From Candidatus Binataceae bacterium (GTDB lineage Bacteria; Desulfobacterota; Binatia; Binatales; Binataceae): a stretch of DNA of 59,832 nucleotides. The notes under the pieces are model-generated. The model was not told where the DNA came from. It saw only the letters and a program-made list of their open reading frames with translations, and searched no databases. This document shows positions 6,803 through 15,135 of this stretch, one piece after another. The stretch spans positions 190,858 to 250,689 of the forward strand of contig DATGLK010000010.1 of assembly GCA_035294265.1 (NCBI GenBank), given 5' to 3'. A program made the translations under genes and the position numbers. Position 1 is the stretch's first letter; each line of letters begins with the position of its first letter.

Positions 6803-9169
6803 CTAGTCGATGCGCGCATTCCAGTTTCCCTGTTCGCCGGCGGGTTCGGATTGAAAATGGCCGCTCATGCCGCTGGTACGCCGCTCGCCCTCGAAATAAA
6901 GGGTCTTGGTGCCATATGGCACTTGAAACTCGATATGCGAGCCACGCACGAAGCCGTCGATCGGAGTGGAGCCGTAGCCCGCCTGGTGAATATCCAATTC
7001 GCCGTGCAAGAAGCCGTTGGGTTGGGGCCGCAATCTCATTTCCAAGGCGATCCCGTCACGGCCCGCCAGTCCGTCGATGGTGCCGCTGGCCACCATTGGC
7101 GAGTCGAAATTGACGGGCGGCGGCGCGGCGGCGGGCAGGCCCAGTCCGCTGCCTGCGCCCATGCTGCTGCCCGCGCTGGCTAGAGTAGACACCACGCGGA
7201 AGTGCTTTTGGGTCAAGTACTGGCCGTTGAGGTAGAAATTAACCGTATAGGAGCCGGGTAGAAAGGCACCACCGGCAGAGTTACCGATTCGGCCGCTAAA
7301 GGTGGCTTCTTTGGCCTTGTCCGAGACCATCCTGACATCATCGACACTACCCAGGGTGCGACCGTCGGGCGCCTGGTAGGCGGCGTCGACCCGATACTGA
7401 TTCATATCCAGGCCAAAGAGCCGGTTCTTGAAGGTTGCCTGCCAGCCCACGAACAACACCTTGGCGGCGTTGAAGGTCGTGGAGGGGCCGGAGAGCGGGG
7501 TTCCAGTTTTGGTGGTATTGAGAAAAGAGATGTTCAGAAGTTCCAGCGGGTGGGCGCGGCGTTCGGCGATCATCGCCAGCCGGCGCGCGTCTTGCTCACG
7601 CTGTTCCTCCGCTTTCTTGGCCGCCGCCGCCGCCGCCGCTTGCGCCGCCTCGGCCCGTTTCTCGGCGGCCAGGTCCTCGACTATCGAAAACTGCTCACGC
7701 CCCAGCAGCTTATCGTCCCGGTACAGCGCGATCGTGTAAGGGCCGCGGGACAACTGGGAGATCGCCGGGAGCAGCGCCACGGCGCTAAAATCGGTGGTCT
7801 TTTCATCCGGACTGACGAAGCGATCGGCGTTGCTGGCCGCGACCTGCAAGCCGTTGGGATCGTAAAAGCGCGCCTGGATTTTCTGACTGCTGCCCTCGAT
7901 CCCATACAGCCGGTTTTTGAAAGTGGCATCCCAACTCAAGTAGCGATCATTAGCCAGTTGGGAGTCGGTGAACTTGGCCTGCGGGGGCGAAACCGGCGAA
8001 CCTTCGCGGGTAGAAAGCTGCACCGTCATGCGCTCGAATCGCAGCGGGTCGGCACGCAACTGGGCCAGCAGTTGTTCGTGCCGCCAGGGTAATTGGTCCA
8101 GGTAGGGAGTCAAGCCCAGCCGCTGCTGCAGGGGTGGATCGAAATAAACGTAGGTCGCGCCAAAAGCGACCGAGCCGAACAACAACACCAGCACCGCCAT
8201 CCGGATAGCCCGCACCAGACGGCTGCGGCGCGCCCGCGTCCGCGGCGGCGCCGGGCGCTCTGGCATTGTGATTCTGGTGAGATCGGCGGTCCCACCGCGC
8301 GGGCTGACTGTGTTTTGGGCCGTCCCCTCCAGCCCTGTGCCATAAAGCATCATGTCGCGGAACTCGCCGATAGTGGCGGGGCGCTTCTCGGCGTCGTAGC
8401 TCAAGGCTCGATCTACCGCGCCGGCCAGGTTAACCGAGGTCGTGGGGCGCAGCGAACGCACAGGAGGAAAGCTAAAGGGCGGATATTTTTCGGGATCGCG
8501 CGCGGTTAGGATGAAGTGCAGGGTGGCCCCCAACGAATAGATGTCGCTGCGCGGATCGACCTGGCCCTGATACTGCTCGGGCGGGGCGAAACCCAGGGTG
8601 CCGATCATGGTGCCCTTGCTGGCGGGCTTGAACAGGCGGGCGATTCCAAAATCGATCAACATCACCCTGCCCTTGGGCGTCAGCATCACGTTGGAGGGTT
8701 TCATGTCGCGGTACACAATGGGCGGCACGAAGCCGTGCAGGTAGGCCAGCACCTCGCACAACTGGCGGGCGATATCGACGACCAGGCTCTCAGCCAGCGG
8801 CCGGCCGGCAACGGCCAATTCTTCTTCCAGGTTGCGCCCTTCGACGTACTCCATCACCAGGTAATGGCGATTGGCGTGGTCGAAGCGGTCGGTGATGGCG
8901 GGGATTGCGGGGTGGCGCAATTGGGCGAGGGTATCAGCCTCGCGCGCGAAGTATTCGCTGGCCTCGCGCCGCTGCTGGGGGTCGATAAAATGATCGACCA
9001 TCTCCTTGAGGGCACAGGGGCGATTGGCCAAGCGCTGATCGTGCGCTAGATAAACCACTCCCATTCCGCCGCCACCAATCAAGCGCTCGATCAGATAGCG
9101 GTTTTGTAACAGCGTGCCGGTCGCTAACGGCCCGGTATTGCCGGCCTCAGCCTGTGCGCTGTCAGCCAT
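6803..9169 (-). CDS. transmembrane Ser/Thr protein kinase with duplicated ectodomain
   Basis: 788 residues. Residues ~24-275 are a complete Hanks-type kinase: IGGGGMGVVY loop, ALKE with Lys55, YRDMKPSN with catalytic Asp155, DFGIAR with Asp173, and an APPE segment. A basic stretch (RTRARRSRLVR) precedes one membrane helix at ~322-343. Outside are two homologous ~120-residue modules: the first carries SWDATFKNRLYG and PYTIALYRDDKLLG, the second GWQATFKNRLFG and SYTVNFYLNGQYLT. An Ala/Glu-rich coiled-coil (~500-545) joins them, and a C-terminal domain of ~120 residues follows. It should phosphorylate Ser/Thr in response to something in the envelope. It starts 2 nt after the pseudokinase-PP2C stop. 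The ectodomains match no sensor family I know, such as PASTA. Confidence 0.93.
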   Translation of the reverse strand: MADSAQAEAGNTGPLATGTLLQNRYLIERLIGGGGMGVVYLAHDQRLANRPCALKEMVDHFIDPQQRREASEYFAREADTLAQLRHPAIPAITDRFDHANRHYLVMEYVEGRNLEEELAVAGRPLAESLVVDIARQLCEVLAYLHGFVPPIVYRDMKPSNVMLTPKGRVMLIDFGIARLFKPASKGTMIGTLGFAPPEQYQGQVDPRSDIYSLGATLHFILTARDPEKYPPFSFPPVRSLRPTTSVNLAGAVDRALSYDAEKRPATIGEFRDMMLYGTGLEGTAQNTVSPRGGTADLTRITMPERPAPPRTRARRSRLVRAIRMAVLVLLFGSVAFGATYVYFDPPLQQRLGLTPYLDQLPWRHEQLLAQLRADPLRFERMTVQLSTREGSPVSPPQAKFTDSQLANDRYLSWDATFKNRLYGIEGSSQKIQARFYDPNGLQVAASNADRFVSPDEKTTDFSAVALLPAISQLSRGPYTIALYRDDKLLGREQFSIVEDLAAEKRAEAAQAAAAAAAKKAEEQREQDARRLAMIAERRAHPLELLNISFLNTTKTGTPLSGPSTTFNAAKVLFVGWQATFKNRLFGLDMNQYRVDAAYQAPDGRTLGSVDDVRMVSDKAKEATFSGRIGNSAGGAFLPGSYTVNFYLNGQYLTQKHFRVVSTLASAGSSMGAGSGLGLPAAAPPPVNFDSPMVASGTIDGLAGRDGIALEMRLRPQPNGFLHGELDIHQAGYGSTPIDGFVRGSHIEFQVPYGTKTLYFEGERRTSGMSGHFQSEPAGEQGNWNARID

Positions 9170-9171
9170 AC

Positions 9172-11067
9172 TTATTGCGTGTCGATCACAATCACGGACG
9201 TATTATCCGTGCCGCCTCCCGCGTTGGCCGCTACCACCAGTTCTAAACTGGCCGCGTGGGGATCTGCTTGGCGGCCGAGAATCTCGGCAATCTGCGAATC
9301 CTCCACGTGAGCAATCAGACCGTCGCTGCACAGCAGCAGACGGTCGCCGCGCTTAAGCCGCAGGGCGGTCGCCTCGGCCCCCGCCGGACCCGCGGCACGC
9401 GCCCCCAGCGAGCGCGTGATCACATTCTTATGCTCGTGATGACGGGCTTCTTCAGGGGTGATTTGCCCGATCTCAATCAAGCGTTGGACCAAGGAATGGT
9501 CTTTGCTGAGCTGGTACAATTTGCCCTGCTCCCATCGATAAATACGACTATCGCCCACCCAGGCAATGGCGGCTTCGGGCGGCTCGATCAAGGCCGCGAC
9601 CGCCGTGGCACCCATGCCACGCTTGGCCGGATCTTGCGCCTGTTTCTCTAGGATCTTGCGGTTTGCTTCCTCCAATGCCTCCCGGAGTAAGTCCGCCAGC
9701 GGCGTGTGCGCGGTGCGTCCATTTTCTACATAATCCCGGATGGTTTGCACGGCAATCGCCGCCGCAACCTCGCCTGCCTCGGCGCCACCCATGCCGTCGG
9801 AAATCACGTAAAGGTAGCGGCTGGCCGGCTCGACTTCGGAATCGCGAAAGTATTCCCAGGTTAGGAGCGCATCTTCATTGTGTTCGCGTACCATCCCCAC
9901 GTCAGTTACCGCTCCGCAGCGCATCGAAAAGGCGGCATTCTCACCTAGCAGCTCGGCTTTGAAAGCATCCACGTTAGGGAACCTGTCACCTGGCTTGAAT
10001 GCCAAGGCGCGCCGTAAAGTCTTTTCCAGCGCGGGCGCGATCACGTGGGGCGGATACAAGCGCACCGCTCCCGCCTCTTCCCGCCACGTCTCGCATTCCA
10101 GCCGCTCTCCAGTCAGCAAGGAATACAGCACGCAACCGGCGGAAAAGATATCGGCTCGCTTATCGACACTCTTGCCCCGATATACCTCGGGGGCGGTGTA
10201 GCCATCGTTGAGAATGGGGGCTTCCTGCAATTCGGTATCGTTGCTTACATAATCCAGGCCGGTCAGCTTCAGACGGCCAGCGGAGTCAACCATCATCGAA
10301 GCTGGGCAGAGGTCGTTGAGACGCAACCCGCGGCGATGCAAGAACGCCAGCCCCTGACAGAGTTGAAGCGTGATTGAGATTGCCTGCTCAGGCGATTGGC
10401 GAGGAATGCGCTGGCCGCGCGCGAATGGCGTCAGCCCCTCATCGCGATATAGCAGGTAGGCACGCCCCTGGGCCACGAAGCCCTCCTGGGCGCAGTAAAA
10501 GGCCGGATGGGTCAGATTGTGCGACAGCGCCAAGACGCGCTCGAACACTTCTCCTAGATCAGCACGCGGCGGCGCTGCGCCGTTGTTCGCCGGGGACGCG
10601 GGCGGCGCTGGTTCGCCCTCCGGTTCCACCCGAGCTTGCTCGGAGGGCGCCGCTGAAAGCGGAGCCGAAGCTTCTACCTCCTGGGCGGCGGGCACGGCCT
10701 CCTCCTGAGCGGCCGCGCGCAGGCTCAGGTCGGCGGTTTTAGCATGGGGGCCGGTGGGGTCTTCGGTGAGCGCCGGCTCGACGCTACTGGTCGCCTCCGA
10801 CTCCTCAAGCAGCACGAGCGGTGGCGGCGCTTCGCGCTCGCGCAGGATTACGCGGGTCGAGTCCTCCAAGCTGAGCGCGCGGTAGCGATTTTCTTCCGAG
10901 CTCTGGCTCAACAGTTCGACGATTTTGAAGCGCGCCGCCAATTCCGTGCCCACCGCCAGCGGAGCCAGCGCGACAGGAGCAGGGACATCGTGTAAACCCC
11001 GGCCGCAGCGGTCGCAAAAGCGGGTTTCGTCGGGGGCGGTCTGGCCACATTCAGGACAAGTAATCAT
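9172..11067 (-). CDS. zinc-ribbon / pseudokinase / PP2C phosphatase fusion
   Basis: 631 residues in three parts. Cys4, Cys7, Cys18 and Cys21 make a zinc ribbon (CPECG, CDRCG). Residues ~40-385 follow a protein-kinase fold (AFLHRRGLRLNDLCPASMMV, YTAPEVYRG, RADIFSAGCVLYSLLTGE), but HRD is replaced by LND, DFG by TGLD, the glycine loop is gone and ~80 residues of low complexity interrupt the N-lobe, so it should be inactive. Residues ~390-630 are a full PP2C phosphatase: VGMVREHNEDA, VISDGMGGAEAGE, AWVGDSRIYR, LLLCSDGL, GGTDNTSV, with the metal-binding aspartates in place. It overlaps the upstream kinase gene by ATGA, so translation is coupled. It should reverse the kinases of this operon, with the pseudokinase as a docking or regulatory module. 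Confidence 0.93.
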   Translation of the reverse strand: MITCPECGQTAPDETRFCDRCGRGLHDVPAPVALAPLAVGTELAARFKIVELLSQSSEENRYRALSLEDSTRVILREREAPPPLVLLEESEATSSVEPALTEDPTGPHAKTADLSLRAAAQEEAVPAAQEVEASAPLSAAPSEQARVEPEGEPAPPASPANNGAAPPRADLGEVFERVLALSHNLTHPAFYCAQEGFVAQGRAYLLYRDEGLTPFARGQRIPRQSPEQAISITLQLCQGLAFLHRRGLRLNDLCPASMMVDSAGRLKLTGLDYVSNDTELQEAPILNDGYTAPEVYRGKSVDKRADIFSAGCVLYSLLTGERLECETWREEAGAVRLYPPHVIAPALEKTLRRALAFKPGDRFPNVDAFKAELLGENAAFSMRCGAVTDVGMVREHNEDALLTWEYFRDSEVEPASRYLYVISDGMGGAEAGEVAAAIAVQTIRDYVENGRTAHTPLADLLREALEEANRKILEKQAQDPAKRGMGATAVAALIEPPEAAIAWVGDSRIYRWEQGKLYQLSKDHSLVQRLIEIGQITPEEARHHEHKNVITRSLGARAAGPAGAEATALRLKRGDRLLLCSDGLIAHVEDSQIAEILGRQADPHAASLELVVAANAGGGTDNTSVIVIDTQ

Positions 11068-12599
11068 TTGACGTCTTTTCGAAACTCGAAAGTGACACTG
11101 CCAAAAGCGACCTGGTCGCGATCCTTCAAGGGATAGAGCTGATCCCGTCCCAGGCGCCCGACTCCGACGATAAAGGTTCCGTTGAGACTGCCCAGGTCGC
11201 GAATAAAATAATTGTCGCCCCGTTTGATAATTTCTGCGTGTCGGCGCGAAATTCGCTCGCTGCCCCGGCTCAAGACCCCAAGATCTATATCTACCCGATC
11301 CGCCGGACCGGTATGCCGGCCAACGATCGCCTGCATACCGGTCAGCGCAAAGCGGCGCGCTTCACTCACGCCGATCAAGCTAGCGCCACACGCTGGCTTA
11401 GCCATGCCATCCGGCGCCGGCCCCGTGGCAACCGCGACCACCGGGCGCGCGCCCTGCTTTCCATTGACCGCAGCTCCCGGCGCAATGGCCGGCCGCTGCG
11501 GCCATGGCTTAGGCGCCGGGGCGGATTGAGTGGGGGGCTTGTGCGCCACCACCGCAGGTCGCTGCGGTGGGGCTGGTGCGACCGCCGGGCGCGCGGCGAT
11601 ACGCCCTTTGAGGTCGGCGGTTTTCGCCGTCGGCGAGACTACCGGAGTTGAGGCAGTTGGGGCCGATGGCGGCGCGGTCACAGCCGGTGTGGCCGGTGCC
11701 AGCTTGTTCAGAACCGCGGTCTTGAGATTAGCTAGTGAGGGGTTGGCCACGACGTGGTTGTGCACGATTCCCACGGCCCCTTCGGGCTCGGGATTGGGCA
11801 GCATCGCGATCATTTCAGCCGCCGAACTGGGCCGCTTGGCCGCATCAAGCTCCAGCGCCATCATGACCGCTCTCTCGGTGGCGACCGACACCGCCGGGGC
11901 AAGCTGGCGCACGGGCGGAAAGCTGAAGGGCGGCTCCATCTGCGGATCGCGCCCAGTCAGCAGGTGATGCATCGTAGCGGCCAGCGAATAGAGATCCGAG
12001 CGCGGTTCCAACTTGCCAAGATATTGTTCGGGCGGGGCATAACCCACCGAGCCTATCTGGGTACCGCGGCCGCTCGGTGGCAGGAAGCGGGCGATGCCAA
12101 AGTCGATCAGCATGGCGTGGCCATCTTTGTTGATCATGATGTTGCCGGGCTTTAGATCGCGATAAACGATGGGCGGCTGCTGCGCATGAAGGAAGGAGAG
12201 CACGTCCAAAATCGCGCGGCCCCAGCGCAGGACCTGGGGCTCGGGAACCTGAAATTTGGGCCCTTGCTTATCCAGCCAGCCCTGAAGGTCGCCGCCGGCG
12301 ATATACTCCATCACTAGGTAATGACGGCCGCCCTCGGCAAAATAATCGATCAGGTTGGGAATTCCGGGATGAGAAAGCGGTGCCAGCACGGCCGCCTCGC
12401 GCGCGAAGTCTTCCACCGCTTTGCGCTCATGGAGCCCTTCGCCCACCAGCATTTCCTTAACCGCCACCGGGCGGTTGGCCAGCCGGGTGTCGTTGGCCAT
12501 GTACACCCGCCCCATCCCGCCCACGCCGATGACCTTCTCGACGCGGTAGCGGCCATCGAGTAGATGGCCGGTGGCCAGCGGCTCACCGGTGGTGGTCAT
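11064..12599 (-). CDS. Ser/Thr protein kinase with C-terminal FHA domain
   Basis: 511 residues from the ATG at 12599 (a GTG 16 codons earlier is possible; neither has a clear ribosome site). Residues ~17-275 are an intact kinase: IGVGGMGRVY, VAVKE with Lys48, YRDLKPGN, DFGIARF, APPEQY. A Pro/Ala-rich linker of ~130 residues leads to a C-terminal FHA domain with IVGRHTGP, SRRHAEI and GSLNGTF, all three core signatures being present. No membrane helix is visible, so it is cytoplasmic, unlike the sister kinase. Its last bases overlap the start of the pseudokinase-PP2C gene (ATGA), which pairs kinase and phosphatase in one transcript. Threonines in the linker are candidate autophosphorylation sites. 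Confidence 0.93.
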   Translation of the reverse strand: MTTTGEPLATGHLLDGRYRVEKVIGVGGMGRVYMANDTRLANRPVAVKEMLVGEGLHERKAVEDFAREAAVLAPLSHPGIPNLIDYFAEGGRHYLVMEYIAGGDLQGWLDKQGPKFQVPEPQVLRWGRAILDVLSFLHAQQPPIVYRDLKPGNIMINKDGHAMLIDFGIARFLPPSGRGTQIGSVGYAPPEQYLGKLEPRSDLYSLAATMHHLLTGRDPQMEPPFSFPPVRQLAPAVSVATERAVMMALELDAAKRPSSAAEMIAMLPNPEPEGAVGIVHNHVVANPSLANLKTAVLNKLAPATPAVTAPPSAPTASTPVVSPTAKTADLKGRIAARPAVAPAPPQRPAVVAHKPPTQSAPAPKPWPQRPAIAPGAAVNGKQGARPVVAVATGPAPDGMAKPACGASLIGVSEARRFALTGMQAIVGRHTGPADRVDIDLGVLSRGSERISRRHAEIIKRGDNYFIRDLGSLNGTFIVGVGRLGRDQLYPLKDRDQVAFGSVTFEFRKDVK

Positions 12600-12768
12600 C
12601 GCCGGCGCCCCGGCGCCCGCCGCACACGGCAGCTCCGCAGAGCCCACAGCTCCGCCGCTGACGTCGTTGCACTCACGACCCGAAACACCCTGTCACCTGG
12701 TGCGCCAAACCCAGTGCGCGGTAATTTTCCGTTGCTGAGCCCGGACGCCGCCCAAACTCCCGCCAGCT

Positions 12769-13464
12769 TCAGGATATCGGCTCGACGATTACCTTGAAAA
12801 AGGTCTTACCGACGATGACCTCGTCGCCGTTTTTGAGCGGGACGGGATTGCCGGGGCCCAGGCGCTGGCCACGGTTGACATAGGTACCGTTGAGAGACCC
12901 GATATCCTCCACCGTAATCTGGTCCCCCTCAATCCGGATCAGGGCATGCTTGCGCGAGGTTTTGGCCTCTGGGTCGTCCTGCTCCATGTCGACCTCGGGA
13001 AAGGAGCCGGTTTCAGGATCCCAGCGTCCAATCAGATTATTGCCCGCCTCCAGCGGAAACTCCTGTCCGACCCGGCCGCCACGCGTAATCTTCAATTTGG
13101 CCTTGAAAGTCGGCGCCGCGCCAGGCGCTGTCGGCGGCGCACTGGGTGGCGGCGGGCGCAACTCGCCGGTGGGCTCTTCTGCCGAAGGCGCTGGAGCGGG
13201 CGCGGCTTCGGCCGCCACTGCGCTGGCCTGCAGTCCCTGGACGCTAGCCGGCTCTGGAACGGTGCTGGTTGCTTCCGGGGCCGGTGCGCGCACCGCCGCG
13301 GCCTCGGATCCGTTGGCGCCGCTGTCATGATGCTCAGGTGCAGGCGCACCGGGCGCTGGGGCGGGCGCTTCCGCGGCGGCCGCCGGTGCCAGTTTGGCCC
13401 CGCAACTGTCGCAATAGTCCAGCCCATCCATGTTTTCGTATCCGCACTCGCTACACTTGGTCAT
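12769..13464 (-). CDS. zinc-ribbon and FHA domain protein
   Basis: 231 residues. An N-terminal zinc ribbon has Cys4, Cys7, Cys18 and Cys21 (CSECG, CDSCG), then comes a ~95-residue Pro/Ala/Glu-rich flexible linker. The C-terminal ~110 residues form an FHA domain with LIGRWDPETG, SRKHALI and GSLNGTYV, the canonical phosphothreonine-binding residues. The layout resembles small FHA adaptors that sit next to bacterial Ser/Thr kinases. Here it lies between the VWA protein and the FHA kinase and shares its type of zinc ribbon with the phosphatase fusion, suggesting a common assembly. The gap of 170 nt to the next gene is the widest in the operon before 6803. A substrate is not identifiable. Confidence 0.92.
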   Translation of the reverse strand: MTKCSECGYENMDGLDYCDSCGAKLAPAAAAEAPAPAPGAPAPEHHDSGANGSEAAAVRAPAPEATSTVPEPASVQGLQASAVAAEAAPAPAPSAEEPTGELRPPPPSAPPTAPGAAPTFKAKLKITRGGRVGQEFPLEAGNNLIGRWDPETGSFPEVDMEQDDPEAKTSRKHALIRIEGDQITVEDIGSLNGTYVNRGQRLGPGNPVPLKNGDEVIVGKTFFKVIVEPIS

Positions 13465-13526
13465 GTTGCCCTAGCCTCTTTGCGCTAGTCTGTGTTGTCG
13501 ATTTCGTCCGCCATCCGCGCCCAGAC

Positions 13527-14810
13527 TTATTCGGGCTTGAAATCTTTCAATGCCTTGGGATCGAGCATCTGGGTCTTGCGCACCACCGCCTGCGCGTTGA
13601 GCAAGGTGGTTTTGGCCGCCCGTGTCCCCAGGGTCTGGGTTTGTCGGATCTGATCCATCAGACCCGACAAAGCTTGGGTCGCCTTGACGTTGCCTAAGCG
13701 TTGGGTGCCCTGGATAGCGTTGCCCAAAAGCCGGGTGGCCCGGTCCACATTACCCGCCTGCAACTCCTCTTCAGCCTTGGTCTGCAGTTTGGCGATTGAG
13801 ACTTGGTCTACCAGGTTCATGACCCGCCCGCTGGCCTTGCTGGTCAGGGCCCGATCCAGCGTGTATTCGATAGCGATATCGGCATTGACCGCGCTTTCGG
13901 CCGCACCGGGAACCTGATAATGGAAGCTGGCCTGGGCGATCCGCACCGGGCCAGGCCGGCGCGGCGGCAGGACCAGGGTTAGCAGTACCGAGCCCGGCAC
14001 GCCAGCCTCCAGGTCGCCAACCTGGTAGCTGACCTTGCGATCCTCGCCCACCAAGGGCTCACCGAGCGAATAGATTTCTGGACTGGCCCGAAAGGCTTCG
14101 CGAATCTGAACGCCTTGGGAGAGCGTGACTTCGATCCGGCCGTTACGAATCGCGACGGCACGCAAGCCCTGTAATTCATCATCGAAAATGGTGGGAATCT
14201 GGGCAGAGTCACCGATGAAATGGTACTTGCCGCCCGAATCCTGGGCGATGCGCATCAGCAGCTTTTCGTTGAACTCAACCCCGACTCCCATCGCCGAGAA
14301 TTGGATGTCGGGATTGGCCCGCACCAACTCCAGACATGCCATCTCTTCGTAAGTCTGGCCATCCGTGAGCACTAGGACTCGATTAAGTCGTTCCGCGCCT
14401 AAGTTCTTGCGCACCTCGGTTATTGCAGCGCGCATCCCCAGCGCCATTTGGGTACCACCGCCGATTTCGAGCAGATCGATGTCGTCGATGGCCCGCTTGG
14501 CCCCAGCCTTGTCGTCCGCCGCGCCCGAGGTCAGGACCTGGGCCTTATCAGCAAAGGCGACGATGGTAACTTTGTCCTCGGGATTGAGGTTATCGATCAA
14601 AAATTTGACAGCCTCGATCACGAATTCAAGTCGCCGCTCGTCGTACATCGAGCCTGAGCGGTCGAGCACCACCCCCAGGTTGAGCGGCAGGCGCGCCCCT
14701 GCGCCGCCCTGTGCCAGCGCTTCCAAAAGAACATAAAGCACGAAGTTTTCGGCGCTGGACAAGACATATTCTCGGCTGGGCAAAACCTGGAAAGTAAGCG
14801 GCTGTGCCAT
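13527..14810 (-). CDS. von Willebrand factor A domain protein with TQ-L repeats
   Basis: 427 residues from the ATG at 14810, with GGGG about 8 nt upstream. An N-terminal beta-type segment is followed by a VWA domain (~46-230) with an intact metal site: DRSGSM, GGGTQM and LTDGQ. A second beta-rich region follows. The last ~100 residues are helical and repeat a T-Q-x-L pattern: GTQRLGN, ATQALSG, QTQTLGT, KTTLLNA, KTQMLDP. Such threonines could be the phosphosites read by the FHA proteins encoded downstream, which is inference. It heads the operon. A VWA protein with PP2C and kinase genes recalls the TerY-P triad described from comparative genomics, though no tellurite-resistance genes are nearby. 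No signal peptide, so probably cytoplasmic. Confidence 0.9.
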   Translation of the reverse strand: MAQPLTFQVLPSREYVLSSAENFVLYVLLEALAQGGAGARLPLNLGVVLDRSGSMYDERRLEFVIEAVKFLIDNLNPEDKVTIVAFADKAQVLTSGAADDKAGAKRAIDDIDLLEIGGGTQMALGMRAAITEVRKNLGAERLNRVLVLTDGQTYEEMACLELVRANPDIQFSAMGVGVEFNEKLLMRIAQDSGGKYHFIGDSAQIPTIFDDELQGLRAVAIRNGRIEVTLSQGVQIREAFRASPEIYSLGEPLVGEDRKVSYQVGDLEAGVPGSVLLTLVLPPRRPGPVRIAQASFHYQVPGAAESAVNADIAIEYTLDRALTSKASGRVMNLVDQVSIAKLQTKAEEELQAGNVDRATRLLGNAIQGTQRLGNVKATQALSGLMDQIRQTQTLGTRAAKTTLLNAQAVVRKTQMLDPKALKDFKPE

Positions 14811-15135
14811 CGGCAAACCCCTTTTCAGCTACTGAGCGGATTGTGCTTGCGCTGCCTCTGCGCGCTTGGCTAACGCTTTCTCGATAGCGCCACAGTTCCA
14901 GTCTTGACCCGCGCGGCCCCGCTCGGATACCGGCGATCAGCGGTTTATTTTATGAGCAATTTCCTTGGATTAGCAACTCGCCAAGGTCGGGGCCGGCCGC
15001 TTTTCCTCTCGTCGCCTCGGCATAGGACGGATTTTCCCACACTTGCAAAGCTCCAGACCCTGCGCAATGCTAGCTTCAGGTGGTCAGGCACCCGGCTGGG
15101 GGACGTAGGTTGCCGGTGAGGGATGCGGAGTACCG
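14811..15135. other. divergent intergenic region
   Basis: This gap of about 325 bases lies between the VWA gene (minus) and the PAS/HisKA/receiver gene (plus), so it must carry promoters for both. Apart from the minus-strand promoter candidate at 14947-14976 I see no repeat, RNA gene or open frame worth calling. GGAG lies 6 nt before the plus-strand gene. Confidence 0.5.
14947..14976 (-). promoter_or_regulatory. candidate promoter of the kinase/phosphatase operon
   Basis: On the minus strand TTGCTA (14971-14976) and TAAAAT (14947-14952) are 18 nt apart, a fair housekeeping-sigma pattern. Initiation near 14940 would leave a leader of about 130 nt before the VWA gene. It is one candidate in a GC-rich background. 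Confidence 0.35.

Noticed and set aside
5108-14810. Type VI secretion regulatory locus
   Set aside because: Although PpkA, PppA and Fha-like parts occur, no Tss structural gene is in the window.
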